Source of the DNA: Anaspis maculata
Taxonomy: Eukaryota; Arthropoda; Insecta; Coleoptera; Scraptiidae
Direction of reading: 5' to 3'
NCBI GenBank assembly: GCA_949128115.1
Contig: OX421963.1
Coordinates: forward strand, 53,811,306-53,875,305
DNA: 64,000 nt
Numbering within the stretch: position 1 is the first letter of the stretch; every line of letters begins with the position of its first letter. This document shows, piece after piece, positions 62,870-64,000 of this stretch. The position numbers and the translations under genes are program-made. The notes beneath the pieces were generated by a model that made no database searches, was not told the DNA's origin, and saw only the letters and a program-made list of their open reading frames with translations.

Positions 62870-64000
62870 AGAGATGGGGGTTTGCCTTCTGCGATGGTCT
62901 TCAACGGCACAGAGCTGCGTGGCTCTAGGGCCATGGTGGACGCATTCGCCGACGCATTTGTTGGGAACTTTAACACCGCTGGCAATAATAATAACGTTCC
63001 TTCCCCGACTCCAGTAAGTAACGGGACCTCTCTCTTCCCTGCAACTAACATCAGTTTCGGAGTTGACGGTCTTATCGTCTCTTAAAAGAATACCATCCAA
63101 GCCAACCACGGGTCCTGATTTGGTGCCGGCCTTCTTGGTGAGAGATTGTGCTTTTGCATTCTGTGCACCTCTCCACATCCTATTCAATCTGATCTTGAGA
63201 ACTTCGACGTTACCCGATCTCTGGAAGACATCCCGTCTGAGTCCGGTTTTCAAGAAGGGCAACAAAAGTGACATAAACAACTACCGCCCTATTGCGATCA
63301 TAAACAATTTTTCCAAGGCCTTTGAGTTCATCCTCCATGATCACATTTCTTCTTACGTGAGCAGGTTGCTAACGGGGTCCCAACACGGTTTCATGCCTGG
63401 GCGTTCAACGACAACCAATTTAACATGTATCACTCAGTTTATTTCCGAGAACTTAGACCTAAAGCACCAGGTGGATGTCATATATACAGATTTTTCTCAG
63501 GCTTTCGACCGGTTGAATCATTCTATCCTAACTGATAAATTGGGATCGTTGGGCTTTTCGGCCCCTCTCGTTGATTTGTTCAGATCTTACTTGAATGGTC
63601 GCGGTCAATACGTACAACTTAACGGCGTTCGTTCTGCTACATTCACACAGCCGTCCGGTGTTCCGCAGGGCACTGTCTTGGGACCCGATCTGTTCAACAT
63701 CTTCATCAACGACATTGTCGCCGGTCTTGGTGTGAACTGTCTTCTGTACGCCGATGATATGAAACTCTATCGATCGATTCACACGCTCCGGGACTGTCTC
63801 GAGTTGCAGAGGAGCCTTGACATCTTGAATGAGTGGTGCAATCGTAACCAGCTCTCCCTGAACATCGAGAAGTGTAACATCATGGGCTACCACAGAGTGA
63901 CGTCGCCTGTGATTTTTGACTATAGCATCGGTGGCAGGGTTTTGGGCAGGCCTGCGATTGTGAGGGACTTGGGAGTGACTTTCGATCCCAAACTCACATT
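62870..64000 (+). pseudogene. Jockey-type LINE reverse transcriptase, frameshifted, runs off window
   Basis: Frame 1 (to 63085) reads LPSAMVFNGTELRGSRAMVD and AFADAFVGNF, the linker between endonuclease and reverse transcriptase. A one-base shift near 63070 moves to the frame SLKRIPSKPTTGPDLVPAFL, then FKKGNKSDINNYRPIAI, QHGFMPGRSTTTN, YTDFSQAFDRLNH, GVPQGTVLGPDLFNIFINDI, catalytic YADD and RDLGVTFDPKLT, open to 64000. The reverse-transcriptase core is intact. This is a different family from the LINE at 49.8 kb (YADD, different linker). Confidence 0.8.

Overview
The window is nuclear DNA from a non-dipteran insect, possibly a hemipteran. The evidence is GT-AG spliced genes, an insect-type ceramide phosphoethanolamine synthase, a TECPR2 orthologue, AT-rich introns, and a very high load of foldback MITEs, DNA transposons, tRNA-derived SINEs and non-LTR retrotransposons. 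The host group is inferred from gene content and repeat style. No bacterial, plasmid or phage gene is present, and no CRISPR array.

Five host genes can be read. (1) TECPR2-like WD40 gene, minus strand, five exons between 5148 and 1463; its 3' part lies left of the window. (2) wuho/WDR4, the WD40 subunit of the tRNA m7G46 methyltransferase, plus strand, single exon 13720-14817. (3) DHX35, a DEAH-type spliceosomal RNA helicase, minus strand, eight exons from 54125 down to 14845. It converges on wuho with only 27 bp between the stop codons. (4) A complete single-exon ceramide phosphoethanolamine synthase (28674-27622, minus) nested in the 32.7-kb first intron of DHX35. (5) An Fcf2/DNTTIP2-like rRNA-processing gene, plus strand, first three exons 55392-56014, head-to-head with DHX35 across a 1.27-kb divergent promoter interval.

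Almost everything else is repeat. Intact or nearly intact elements with readable target-site duplications include two hAT-type elements (5524-7303, 9520-11071) and several TA-flanked mariner-like foldbacks. A Harbinger element with a truncated transposase sits at 37132-37926. A GGCCCG-ended family occurs three times, with one copy inserted into another (29004-31026). A 5'-truncated LINE has an open 840-codon reverse-transcriptase frame (49780-53446), itself split by a 936-bp MITE, and a second LINE runs off the right edge.

Two very large palindromes (about 41.7-45.8 kb and 56.3-61.2 kb) each have a later insertion in only one arm. Both are the most unusual structures here. The genes do not form a single pathway; RNA processing (DHX35, wuho, Fcf2) is over-represented, but this may be chance. 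I found no convincing new multi-gene system.
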